Below are positions 26,850 to 34,954 of a DNA stretch of 64,000 bases, piece by piece; position 1 is the stretch's first letter; every line of letters begins with the position of its first letter. The position numbers were made by a program, and so were the translations under genes. A model generated the notes under the pieces. That model had not been told where the DNA came from. It searched no databases and saw nothing but the letters and a program-made list of their open reading frames with translations. Location: contig JAVJSD010000101.1 of assembly GCA_040219575.1 (NCBI GenBank), positions 138,221 to 202,220 on the forward strand, read 5' to 3'. Source of the stretch: JAVJSD01 sp040219575. Lineage in GTDB: Bacteria; Planctomycetota; Planctomycetia; Pirellulales; Pirellulaceae.

Positions 26850-26950
26850 GGAACTGGCGAACGATTACGTTCACACGCCGCCGAGTTGATTGCACGAACC
26901 GACGAGGCATTGAGGCGGTCGGGGGCGACGCCTCATTCGGCCAAACTTTC

Positions 26951-27367
26951 TCATGGCTTCTCGACCTTTACCAAGAACGTGAACCCACCAAAGTTGGAGG
27001 TCAGAGCGGCTCCCTGCACGTGGTCGGTGTATACGATTAGTTCTGCGTTTCCATCGAGCTCCTCAAACAGTGCCAGCGTGAATTCGAGAGAACCATCCTT
27101 CTGTTTGATGGGGCTGACATCGAATTGAGCCAGCAGACGATTCTCTCTGCTTCGAAGGTACAATCGGGCCCCCGAGCATTTCGCGGCTGCCTCGGATGGA
27201 ATTGTCACGCTGAAACTCGGGTTCTTCCCCTTGGTGCGGGTAACCTTGTAGCCCCAGGATGCTTGAGCTTCTTTGGTTTGCTGCTCGAACTCGGGGAACG
27301 CTGTTTCCGCTGCTGCAGGACTGGCAAGCAGGATTGTCACTAAGATCGCGAGAAGTGCTGTTCTCAT
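26951..27367 (-). CDS. Small secreted protein
   Basis: From ATG 27367 the product has 138 residues with a clear signal peptide (MRTALLAILVTILLASPAAA). The mature domain alternates beta-like segments (PSFSVTIPSEAAAKCSG, ARLYLRSRENRLLAQFDVSP, LEFTLALFEELDGNAELIVY) and may be a small beta-sandwich. A purine-rich GAGAGAGGA lies about 6 nt upstream. No family was recognised. The frame extends upstream of the signal peptide without a domain. Confidence 0.72.
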   Translation of the reverse strand: MRTALLAILVTILLASPAAAETAFPEFEQQTKEAQASWGYKVTRTKGKNPSFSVTIPSEAAAKCSGARLYLRSRENRLLAQFDVSPIKQKDGSLEFTLALFEELDGNAELIVYTDHVQGAALTSNFGGFTFLVKVEKP

Positions 27368-27461
27368 ATCGATGTCCTCTCTCTGGAGGCCGAACGGTGG
27401 CCATAACCGAGCGGCGACGAACGATTCACCACTTGAAAAACGCCGGCTTCGCCGCTTCCGT

Positions 27462-27857
27462 TCATGCCTTGGTTCTGTGGCTTCTTTCTTGCTGACGATT
27501 GTAGCCCAGCATGGCGGCGCAGGCGGCAAACAAACGTGAGGCGAGCGACGGTGTGGGAGACCACAACGAGCGAAACGTCAAACGATTCGTCTTGCGATCA
27601 CAGAAATCCGCGAAGCCACCGGAAAACGTCGGCCGGCTGAGGGGGGCGCCATGCATGTCTCTGACCTCGAAAGCCACCCTTTCCCACGTCTGGGCGTTGT
27701 GGATAATCTGGTCGCCGCATCCGTCTACAGCTTCAAGTCGGTAGGAACACCAAAACATGCCCTCGAATCGAGGATCAAACATGGTTGCGACGTGTCGGTC
27801 GTTGGCGTAGATCTCGAACATCGGTTCGTCAGGATCAATGCTCTCGATACTCGTCAT
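27462..27857 (-). CDS. Hypothetical protein
   Basis: The 131-residue product (MTSIESIDPDEPMFEIYAND ...) has a beta-rich N-terminal 80 residues and a more basic C-terminus with a weakly hydrophobic stretch (LASRLFAACAAMLGY). No signal peptide or known motif. It lies 34 nt downstream of the membrane protein at 27892, so they may be co-transcribed. The reading frame and codon pattern are plausible but there is no homology evidence. Confidence 0.5.
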   Translation of the reverse strand: MTSIESIDPDEPMFEIYANDRHVATMFDPRFEGMFWCSYRLEAVDGCGDQIIHNAQTWERVAFEVRDMHGAPLSRPTFSGGFADFCDRKTNRLTFRSLWSPTPSLASRLFAACAAMLGYNRQQERSHRTKA

Positions 27858-27891
27858 CCGCGTATGCTGGCCGATTGTTTGTCACAGAACG

Positions 27892-28266
27892 TCAACGCTC
27901 TCCATTTTCAGAAACCGCGTGCGGTTTCTGAAATATGTGAGCAGCGTCTTGTTGGCCAGTCCTTTCTTTCCACCACAGCCAGCCGAGAGAACTCCACAGA
28001 AACAGAACTCCTCCGGCGAGGCAGATTGCCGACAGCGCGAACAGGACGGGCCGTTCTCGAATCGTCCACCACTGGTAATACTTCCCGTGGTTCATCACCC
28101 CTGCCGTCCATCCGGATGGCAGGGGTTTGTCAAACTTCGCGATCGCTTGTTCCGGGGTGAGTGCGACGCTGAAGCTGACCGTGGAAAAGAAGGCTGGAAA
28201 GGCGATCAGGAACGCCAGCACCTGAGCGGCACACAGGATAGGATGTTGTCGCAATGATTCAAGCAT
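27892..28266 (-). CDS. Two-helix membrane protein
   Basis: The 124-residue product has helices at about 12-35 (CAAQVLAFLIAFPAFFSTVS) and about 73-97 (PVLFALSAICLAGGVLFLW) with a polar loop between them containing TPEQAIAKFDKPLPSGW. No family was recognised. The sequence between its start and the sulfatase belongs to the block duplicated at 26390. Confidence 0.6.
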   Translation of the reverse strand: MLESLRQHPILCAAQVLAFLIAFPAFFSTVSFSVALTPEQAIAKFDKPLPSGWTAGVMNHGKYYQWWTIRERPVLFALSAICLAGGVLFLWSSLGWLWWKERTGQQDAAHIFQKPHAVSENGER

Positions 28267-28285
28267 GTCCGCTTGGCTAACGTGT

Positions 28286-28636
28286 TATTCGAAGGAAACT
28301 TCTTCAGTATGCCCTGCATACTGAAGAACGTGTCCAGCAAGCCGACTGACGACGACGGCGCCGTAAGTCCTTCAACCAAGAGGCGCACCCTTCGACAGCT
28401 TCAGTCTAGTCTAGAGGTCTGCTCCCGCGGGAGCAATCATTCGCGTGCGCCTCGAATTGCCTAACTTGCCCGACCGTCTTGCCAAGCTTTTGCCCCACGG
28501 CATGCTTGCCATGGCGGATCACCTTGGCCGGCGCCGGACCTGCAGAACTCAGTCCTTCCACTTCACGCCGGTTCGCTTCGCCCAGGCGTACCAGTCCGTC
28601 GCGAGTTGCTCCGTGCGCTCGGGCATCTCTTGCGAG
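28286..28636. repeat. Source copy of the 350-bp duplicated block
   Basis: It matches 26390-26738 along its whole length with scattered substitutions and small indels (offset drifts from 1896 to 1902 bp). It includes the intergenic region and the last 29 or so codons of the intact sulfatase. Confidence 0.8.
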
Positions 28637-30132
28637 AGGTCGTGCATCTCGGTGCGGTCGGCCTCCAGGTCGTAGAGTTGCCAGCGCCGCGGCTGAATCA
28701 ACTTGTCCCACACCGCCTTCCACTTCCCCTGGCGAATGGCGCGGTTGCCCGACCACTCCCAACACAGTTGCTCGTGCGGCTTGCGCTGCTTGCCGCGGAA
28801 CACCTCGACCAGGCTTCTGCCCTCCATCGGCAGGATCTCCTGGCCGTCGTACTTCGCGGGATACTCGCCGCCGGCCAGTTCCAGGAACGTCGGCATGAAG
28901 TCGATCAGGTGGCCGACCTGGTGCGTGATCTCGCCCGGCTCGACCGCCTTCGGCCAACGCACGATCAGCGGCGTGCTGATGCCCCCTTCGTTGACCCAAC
29001 TCTTGTAGCGGCGAAACGGCGTGTTCTGCGCCCAGCCCCAAGCCGGCCCGACCGCCGTGTAGTACTCCTTCGGCCCGGGAGTGAAACTCGTGTTGCGGCC
29101 GCCCGGCTCTTCGGCGCAGCCGCCGTTGTCGCTGAGGAACAGCACCACCGTGTTGTCGGCCGCGCCGGCCTCGTCGAGCGACTTCAGAAGGCGGCCGATG
29201 TTCTGGTCCATGCAGTCGATCATCGCGGCGTAGACCGCCATCCGCAGGTCTTCCCATTGCTGGTCGGCCGAGGCCCAGTCGTAGGCCTTCGAATCGGTCT
29301 CCGACAGGCCCCACTTCGCATCGACGATGCCCATCTCGATCTGCCGGGCATGCCGCCGCCGCCGCATCTCCTCCCAACCCATGCGGTACTTGCCGACGTA
29401 CTTCTGAATATCCTCCGGCTTGGCGTGCAGTGGGTAATGCGGCGCCGTGTAGCAAACGTGAATAAAGAACGGCTTGTCGGCGGCGGCGTAGTCGCGGATC
29501 GCCTCGACGGCGTGATCGGTGAAGGCGTCGGTGGTGTAGAAGTCGTCGGGAAACTCCTTGATCAACTCGTCGTTCTGGCCGAACGTCCGCACGCGGCCCC
29601 CTTTGAACTTCGGGTCGGGCTGCACGGGATTGAAGAAGTTGCAGCAACCATCGAGCAGGCCGTAGTACCGATCGAAGCCGCGATGAAACGGATGCGTCGT
29701 CTCGCCGCGCCCCAGATGCCATTTGCCGAATAGCGCCGTCTGGTAGCCCGCCGCGCCGAGCGCTTCGCCCAGTGTGACCATGTTCTTCTTCAGCAGCCCA
29801 CCGGAAGGTCGGGGATACAGCCCGGTGACCAGGGCCGCCCGGGTGGTGGTGCATTTGGCGCAGTTGTAGAAGTGCGTGAACCGCAGCCCCTCTTTCGCCA
29901 TGCGGTTCAGATTCGGCGTGTCGACGTCGCCGCCGTAGCAGCCGATATCGCTGAAGCCCATGTCGTCGGCCATGATCAGCACGATATTCGGCCGCGGGTC
30001 GTCCGCCGCTCGTGCCGATTCGACGACCGCGGCCTGCGTCAGAAACACGGTCAGCAGTGCAACGAAGGTGACAGCGAGTCGACTTCCGCGAAACGGGCGG
30101 GCGATGTGCAGCGGCATGGCGAGCGACCTCAT
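28549..30132 (-). CDS. Secreted arylsulfatase-family sulfatase
   Basis: From ATG 30132 the product has 527 residues. An N-terminal signal region (about 1-42, GSRLAVTFVALLTVFLTQAA) leads into the sulfatase fold: RPNIVLIMADDMGFSDIGCY (metal-binding Asp pair), the active-site motif CTTTRAALVTG, GYQTALFGKWHLG and, later, VVLFLSDNGG. The formylglycine motif is normally C/S-x-P/A-x-R; here the third position is Thr. Planctomycetes carry many sulfatases for algal sulfated glycans. ATG 30117 is an alternative. No sulfatase-modifying enzyme lies nearby. The divergent neighbour is a DUF1501 protein, a common pairing. Confidence 0.93.
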   Translation of the reverse strand: MRSLAMPLHIARPFRGSRLAVTFVALLTVFLTQAAVVESARAADDPRPNIVLIMADDMGFSDIGCYGGDVDTPNLNRMAKEGLRFTHFYNCAKCTTTRAALVTGLYPRPSGGLLKKNMVTLGEALGAAGYQTALFGKWHLGRGETTHPFHRGFDRYYGLLDGCCNFFNPVQPDPKFKGGRVRTFGQNDELIKEFPDDFYTTDAFTDHAVEAIRDYAAADKPFFIHVCYTAPHYPLHAKPEDIQKYVGKYRMGWEEMRRRRHARQIEMGIVDAKWGLSETDSKAYDWASADQQWEDLRMAVYAAMIDCMDQNIGRLLKSLDEAGAADNTVVLFLSDNGGCAEEPGGRNTSFTPGPKEYYTAVGPAWGWAQNTPFRRYKSWVNEGGISTPLIVRWPKAVEPGEITHQVGHLIDFMPTFLELAGGEYPAKYDGQEILPMEGRSLVEVFRGKQRKPHEQLCWEWSGNRAIRQGKWKAVWDKLIQPRRWQLYDLEADRTEMHDLSQEMPERTEQLATDWYAWAKRTGVKWKD

Positions 30133-30623
30133 GGGGCAGTACTTGGGGAAAGGCGAGCTCATTGTCGTCGCTGCATTTTCGCGGGTCAAATGCCCAGCGC
30201 GTGGCGCCGCCCTCACAACGAACGCCCGAACACACCAGCACGCGCCGCAAGCGAGTGCGTCTCGCAGGCTTGGCCTGGAAACACCGACTTGGCAATTCGA
30301 CTTGTAGCGCAACTCGTGCGAGTTCCTCTTCTTGCGTGCCGTCGGAAGTCTCACGACTTCCGCTACGAAGTTTCCAGACAATGCCTCGCCAGGTTCCGTG
30401 AGGACGGATTGAAATTTGCGCGGGGCAATCAACCGCTACCCAGCGGTGGATTTTGATTTCCCGGCGGGGTTTCGCTATCCTGAACACCAAAGCATCAACT
30501 GACATTGATGCATTTTGCGTTCGCCGCCAGAATGCCCCGCCGCCGACACCACACTCGGCGATACACCGCCGGCGGCGAGGTGGGGAAGCGAGCAATCGAA
30601 ATGCATTTGGGAAAGGACGCGAC
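30133..30623. repeat. Divergent intergenic region with an inverted GTAG pair
   Basis: The inverted pair runs from GTAGCGCAACTCGTGCGAGT (from 30304) to CGGAAGTCTCACGACTTCCG followed by CTAC (30343-30366). The two members carry different stems (AACTC and GGAAGTC). Otherwise no feature was recognised. Confidence 0.7.
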
Positions 30624-32024
30624 ATGCTGACGATCTACGATGGAAAACGCCCCGTCTCGCGGCGCGAGATGCTGCGAATCGGCAGTCTGGGACTCGCCGG
30701 GCTGTCGCTGTCGACGCTGCTCGGCGTGCGCGCCCGCGCCGCGGACGGCGACCCGCTCTCCGGCAAGTCGGTCATCTTCCTGTTCCAGCAGGGCGGCCCC
30801 AGCCAGTTCGAGACGTTCGACCCCAAGCCGAACGCGCCCGACGGCGTGCGCACGATGACGGGCGTGACGGCCACCTCGCTGCCCGGCGTGGCGTTCGGCG
30901 ACGCGCTGCCGCGACTGGCGACGCTGGCCGACAAGCTGACGGTCGTTCGCTCGTATCAAACCAACAACGGCGGCCATAACATTCAGCCGCTGGTCGGTCC
31001 CGATTCGTTCGACACCAACATCGGCGTTCACTACGCCAAGGTGGCCGGCGTCACGCGGCCGCGGACCGGCCTGCCGACGAACATGGTGCTCTATCCCAGC
31101 GCGGTCAGCGAGGACGTGCCCGGGCCGCAAGCCCGCGGCGATCTGAAAGCCACCGGCAGCTACGGCTCCGGCTGCGCCCCGTTCGTGCCCGGCGCCGGGG
31201 GACAACTGCAAGACGACATGAAGTTGAGTCTGCCCCGCGAACGTTTCTTCAACGACCGCCAGGCGCTGCTCACGCAACTCGATCAGATCAACCGCCGCAT
31301 CGACGCCAGCGGAGAACTCAGCGCCAGCGACGAGATCCAACGACAGGCCTATCAACTGCTGTTGGGCGGGGGAGTCTCCAAGGCGCTCGATCTGTCGCTG
31401 GAGGACGCCAAGACGCGGGCCCGGTACGACACCAGCCAGTTCGCCCGCCAGGGCCAGTGGGACAAGGCGTCGCGCGGCAAACGCGGCTACTACACCGCCC
31501 AGGCCGGGTCGATCGGCAACCTGCTGCTGCTGGCCCGGCGGTTGTGCGAGGCCGGTTGCGGGTTCGTCACCATTCACGCCGGCTACGCGGGCGTCTGGGA
31601 CATGCACGCCGACGGCAACAACCTGAACATGATCGACGGCATGCAGGCGGTCGGCCGCTCGTTCGACCACGCCGTGGCGGCGCTGGTCGAGGACCTGGAA
31701 GCGCGGGGGCTGTCCGACAAGATTCTGCTGGTGGCCAGCGGCGAGATGGGCCGCACGCCGCGGATCAACAAACGGGGCGGCCGCGATCACTGGAGCAAGC
31801 TCGCGCCGCTGCTGCTATACGGCGGCGGCATCCGCGGCGGGCAGGTGATCGGCCAATCGACGCGCGACGGCGGCGAGCCGGCCACCGAAAACCTCACGCC
31901 GAAGCATCTCCTCTCGACGATCATGCACACCCTGTTCGACGTCGGCGCGCTCCGCGTCGCCCGCGGCGTTCCCGCCCAGGTGAACACACTGGCCAACCAC
32001 GCGCCGATTCCCGAGCTGTTCTAA
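30624..32024 (+). CDS. DUF1501 family protein (Tat-type signal)
   Basis: The 466-residue protein begins MLTIYDGKRPVSRREMLRIG and then a hydrophobic stretch (SLGLAGLSLSTLLG), a twin-arginine-like signal. The DUF1501 body is clear: KSVIFLFQQGGPSQFETFDP, the VVRSYQTNNGGHN block, and the late GEMGRTPRINKRGGRDHW metal-site-like motif, related to alkaline-phosphatase-like folds. Substrate unknown. In planctomycetes these genes usually sit next to DUF1549/DUF1553 cytochrome genes; here the neighbour is a divergent sulfatase instead. Confidence 0.93.
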   Translation: MLTIYDGKRPVSRREMLRIGSLGLAGLSLSTLLGVRARAADGDPLSGKSVIFLFQQGGPSQFETFDPKPNAPDGVRTMTGVTATSLPGVAFGDALPRLATLADKLTVVRSYQTNNGGHNIQPLVGPDSFDTNIGVHYAKVAGVTRPRTGLPTNMVLYPSAVSEDVPGPQARGDLKATGSYGSGCAPFVPGAGGQLQDDMKLSLPRERFFNDRQALLTQLDQINRRIDASGELSASDEIQRQAYQLLLGGGVSKALDLSLEDAKTRARYDTSQFARQGQWDKASRGKRGYYTAQAGSIGNLLLLARRLCEAGCGFVTIHAGYAGVWDMHADGNNLNMIDGMQAVGRSFDHAVAALVEDLEARGLSDKILLVASGEMGRTPRINKRGGRDHWSKLAPLLLYGGGIRGGQVIGQSTRDGGEPATENLTPKHLLSTIMHTLFDVGALRVARGVPAQVNTLANHAPIPELF

Positions 32025-32619
32025 GCGGGAACGCGGGGATGGCGACTTTCGTAACGGGAACGTGAACAGCAAACACTCTTGGGGGCGAAATCCTTGTCGT
32101 TCTTACGCACCGAAGGTGCCGGTCGAAGCGTTGGAAACAACGCGGGGATGGCGAATGTCGTAACGGGAACGTGAACAGCAAACACTCTTGGGGAGAAATC
32201 CTTGTCGTTCTTACGCACCGAAGGTGCATGGCAGGCCAGCCCAGGGCAAGATTGCGCAGCAAGCGCCGCCCTGGGTTGAGAGTTCGATGTTCTTGCGGCA
32301 CGCTGAAAGCGTGCGGCAGTGGGGCGGCTCACGGCAGGACGACACACAAGCAAAGCGCAAAGACCCAATCTCTCGCCAAGCCGCCTACCGCACGCCTTCA
32401 GCGTGCCAAGGTTGTTGGGGCGATCCACCTTCCCCAGGGCGGCACTCGCTGCGCTCGTTGGCCCCGGGCTGACCTGCCGTGCACCTTCGGTGCGGAAGAT
32501 GCCGGTCGAAGCGTTGGGGAAACAACGCGGGGATGGCGAACTTCGTAACGCGAACGTAAACAGCAAACACTCTTGGGGGCGACCGCAAACTGCGAAGCCC
32601 GCTTGAAAAGAAGAGAAAG
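32025..32619. repeat. Nested direct and inverted repeats, no gene
   Basis: A direct repeat (AACGCGGGGATGGCGAMTKT, then AACAGCAAACACTCTTGGGG) occurs at 32030-32119, 32139-32227 and, partly, 32524-32582. Within it, a 62-nt segment at 32214-32275 recurs inverted at 32433-32494, each with a GCACC-GAA-GGTGC hairpin. Inside that lies a second inverted pair, GCACGCTGAAAGCGTGC (32298-32314) and GCACGCCTTCAGCGTGC (32390-32406). The whole block is a symmetric palindrome ending next to the tRNA gene. Confidence 0.8.
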
Positions 32620-32692
<73 letters not shown>

Positions 32693-32882
32693 AAGAAATG
32701 TTGGTTCCGGCTGCTTTTCCGCCGTGGGGAATTCGATTGGTCGGCCTCGCCGCTTCCCTGCGGAAGGAACGTCGGCGGCGGCCAACAAGTCTAAACCATG
32801 AGGCGGTGAGCGAAAAGCGGCCGACCTGGCGTCGCGCGGGCGGGCGACTCGCCTGCTTTGTGGTTCTCAGCTGACGAGGTGT

Positions 32883-34097
32883 TCAGCCGACGAGGCCCTC
32901 TTCTTCGTCGAGACCCACCACGCGCAGCGGGCGATCGCGGGAGGCGAGCAGGCGGTCGGCTCGGCTGTGCTGGTGGTAAGCCTGCTCGTGAAGGGCCGCC
33001 TCGCGATGGCGCCCCAGGCGGCGCAGCACCTCGGCCAAGGTGAAGTGCGAGTCGGCGTACGTCGGCACGCGGCGCAACACCTCGCGCAGCGACGCTTCGG
33101 CCTGGTCCCACTCTCCCACGTGCGCGTAAACGCTGCCCAGGTTGTGCCAGCCCATGGCGAAGTCGGCGTCGAGCCGCACCGCCTCGCGAAAGGCCGCGAT
33201 CGATTCGTCGCTGCGGTTGAGCTGAAACAGCACGTTGCCCAGGTCGAAGTGCAACGTGGGGTGATCGGGCTCCAGTTGCAGCGCCCGCCGGTAGAGGTCG
33301 GCGGCCTCGTCGAGACGTCCGTCTTCCTCCAGCGCCAGGCCCTCGTCGCAAAGGTCGTGAAACCCGTCGCGAACCGCTTCCGCGAAGACGGCGGCCTCGT
33401 CGTCCTCGGCGGCGTCGAAGTCGAAGTAGCGTTGTCCGCGGTGATCGACAATCTCGTCGCGGCGGCGGAGCAGCACGCGGCCGTCGCTTGCGATCCGCGC
33501 GCACTGCGCCGCCAGCGACTCGCCGCGCGGCAGCAGGTCTTTCGCCTGCTCGAGATTCCGCTGGACCTGCGCCAGCGACGCGCCGCCGCGGGCCAGGTCG
33601 TGCAGTTGCTTGATCAGGGCGACCTGGTGGAAGTCGAAGTAGGGAATCTGGTGCTGGGTCGCCACGGGCTGGATCAGGCCGATTCGCATCCAGCGCCGCA
33701 TTCGCAGGGGCGACACGTCGAGGATGCGGTGCAGATCGCTGAGCGTATGCGGCCCACGGATCGCCGCGGCCGAACTCCGCAGTCCCAACCGCTCCAGGAA
33801 GTCGTCTTCCGACGTGAACTCGATCGGGTAGCCGTAGGCCTTGAGTTGACGGGCGCGGTCGAACGCCTGGCTGACCGATCCGTCGACCTTCGACGGCCAA
33901 CCGGCGTCGCCCACCACCAGCAGAAAGCCGCCGCGGACGGGTGAGGCGATGAGTTCACCGCCGCAGTCGGCCAGCAACTTCGCCAGTTCGGCGCGTGTCA
34001 TCGAGGCCAGCCGGCCGGTCGCGCACACCCTGCGCCCCCGCACATACTCGACATTCAGCGAGTCGAATTCGTGTTCCACAGTGAGATCATCATCCAT
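32883..34097 (-). CDS. BRCT-MerR-TPR fusion protein
   Basis: The 404-residue protein joins three domains. A BRCT-like domain (about residues 14-95) shows RVCATGRLASMTRAELAKLL, the DNA-ligase/RFC type with the conserved Gly and late Trp (DAGWPSK). A MerR-type helix-turn-helix follows (about 118-180: LHRILDVSPLRMRRWMRIGL, IPYFDFHQVALIKQLHDLAR). The C-terminal 170 residues are TPR repeats (DEAADLYRRALQLEPDHPTL, ESIAAFREAVRLDADFAMGW, QAEASLREVLRRVPTYADSH). A DNA-linked adaptor role is inferred: BRCT binds phosphopeptides or DNA ends. It is co-oriented with the gene at 34125 (27 nt apart) and divergent from the AEP-HAD gene. Confidence 0.85.
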   Translation of the reverse strand: MDDDLTVEHEFDSLNVEYVRGRRVCATGRLASMTRAELAKLLADCGGELIASPVRGGFLLVVGDAGWPSKVDGSVSQAFDRARQLKAYGYPIEFTSEDDFLERLGLRSSAAAIRGPHTLSDLHRILDVSPLRMRRWMRIGLIQPVATQHQIPYFDFHQVALIKQLHDLARGGASLAQVQRNLEQAKDLLPRGESLAAQCARIASDGRVLLRRRDEIVDHRGQRYFDFDAAEDDEAAVFAEAVRDGFHDLCDEGLALEEDGRLDEAADLYRRALQLEPDHPTLHFDLGNVLFQLNRSDESIAAFREAVRLDADFAMGWHNLGSVYAHVGEWDQAEASLREVLRRVPTYADSHFTLAEVLRRLGRHREAALHEQAYHQHSRADRLLASRDRPLRVVGLDEEEGLVG

Positions 34098-34124
34098 GGC
34101 GTGATCGGGGCGGCGCGGGTCGCA

Positions 34125-34736
34125 TCAGCCCCAACGACGTTCCCCTTCCTGCGACGTGCGTGTGGACTGGCTGGGGGCGAGGCGAATCGCGAAGTCGCCC
34201 GCGACCGCCGCGCCGGTGCGGCCGCTCGGCGGCGTGTACGACGGCGCCGCGACTCCCACGCTGCGATGATACCCGTCCTCGGTGCACAACTCGGTCACCT
34301 GCTCGCGCTGCGCTTCCAGCAGGTCCCAGGCGAGGTCGTCGTGGTGCTCGCGCGGCGAGACCTCGTGGCCGTCTTCATCGAAATAGCGAACCGCCAACAC
34401 TTCCACCTGCTCGATCGACGCTCCCCAGGCGGATAGCGGCGGATCGTTGCGATTATAGTCTTCCCAGCGATAGAAGACCCGCACTTCGACCTGCCGGCCA
34501 TGGGGCTGGTAGGCCTCGTCGTCGAAGGTGTAGTCGATGCTGCCGCTGAATGAATCACCAGCGTCGCGCGAAGTAAGCATGTCGGACGACGTTGGCGATG
34601 CGTCGAGCGCGGTGTCGAGGACGCGCAGGCTGTCGGCCAGGGCGCGACGGGCCGCTTCGCCTGTCGTCGCGGATAACGCCGCCTGCAACTGCTGTCGGGC
34701 CCGCTCGAGGGCGGCCGTGTCGGAATCGCTGTGCAT
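34125..34736 (-). CDS. Hypothetical protein in operon with BRCT-MerR-TPR
   Basis: The 203-residue product begins with a helical segment (about 8-48, ALERARQQLQAALSATTGEA) and continues with a beta-rich middle (EVRVFYRWEDYNRNDPPLSA, YFDEDGHEVSPREHHDD). No signal peptide and no recognised family. It is the first gene of a two-gene unit with the BRCT protein. Confidence 0.6.
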   Translation of the reverse strand: MHSDSDTAALERARQQLQAALSATTGEAARRALADSLRVLDTALDASPTSSDMLTSRDAGDSFSGSIDYTFDDEAYQPHGRQVEVRVFYRWEDYNRNDPPLSAWGASIEQVEVLAVRYFDEDGHEVSPREHHDDLAWDLLEAQREQVTELCTEDGYHRSVGVAAPSYTPPSGRTGAAVAGDFAIRLAPSQSTRTSQEGERRWG

Positions 34737-34954
34737 GACGTCCCCTTGGCTCCGGCCGGCGCGTGAGCGCCTGGCCTGGCGGTGTCGCTTCGCGGTAACC
34801 CTCAGCTAGAATACTAGTTGCGGCGGGCGCCAGCAACGCTAGCAGCCGCCAATCGCCGCCAGAATCGCACGTTCGCCGCCGGCCGTTTCCGTCTGGCGGG
34901 GAAATGCGGAATTGAGCGACACAAAACGGAGCGGGTGGAGACCGAACAGAACGC

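Larger units (their letters stand above)
26344..26950. repeat. Gene-free stretch made of a duplicated block and an inverted GTAG pair
   Basis: About 350 bp (26390-26738) is a diverged copy of 28286-28636, running from intergenic DNA into the end of the sulfatase gene. It is followed at once by an inverted GTAG pair (26742-26849). The remaining 100 bp shows only a weak stem (TGAGGCG/CGCCTCA near 26910-26934). Confidence 0.8.
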
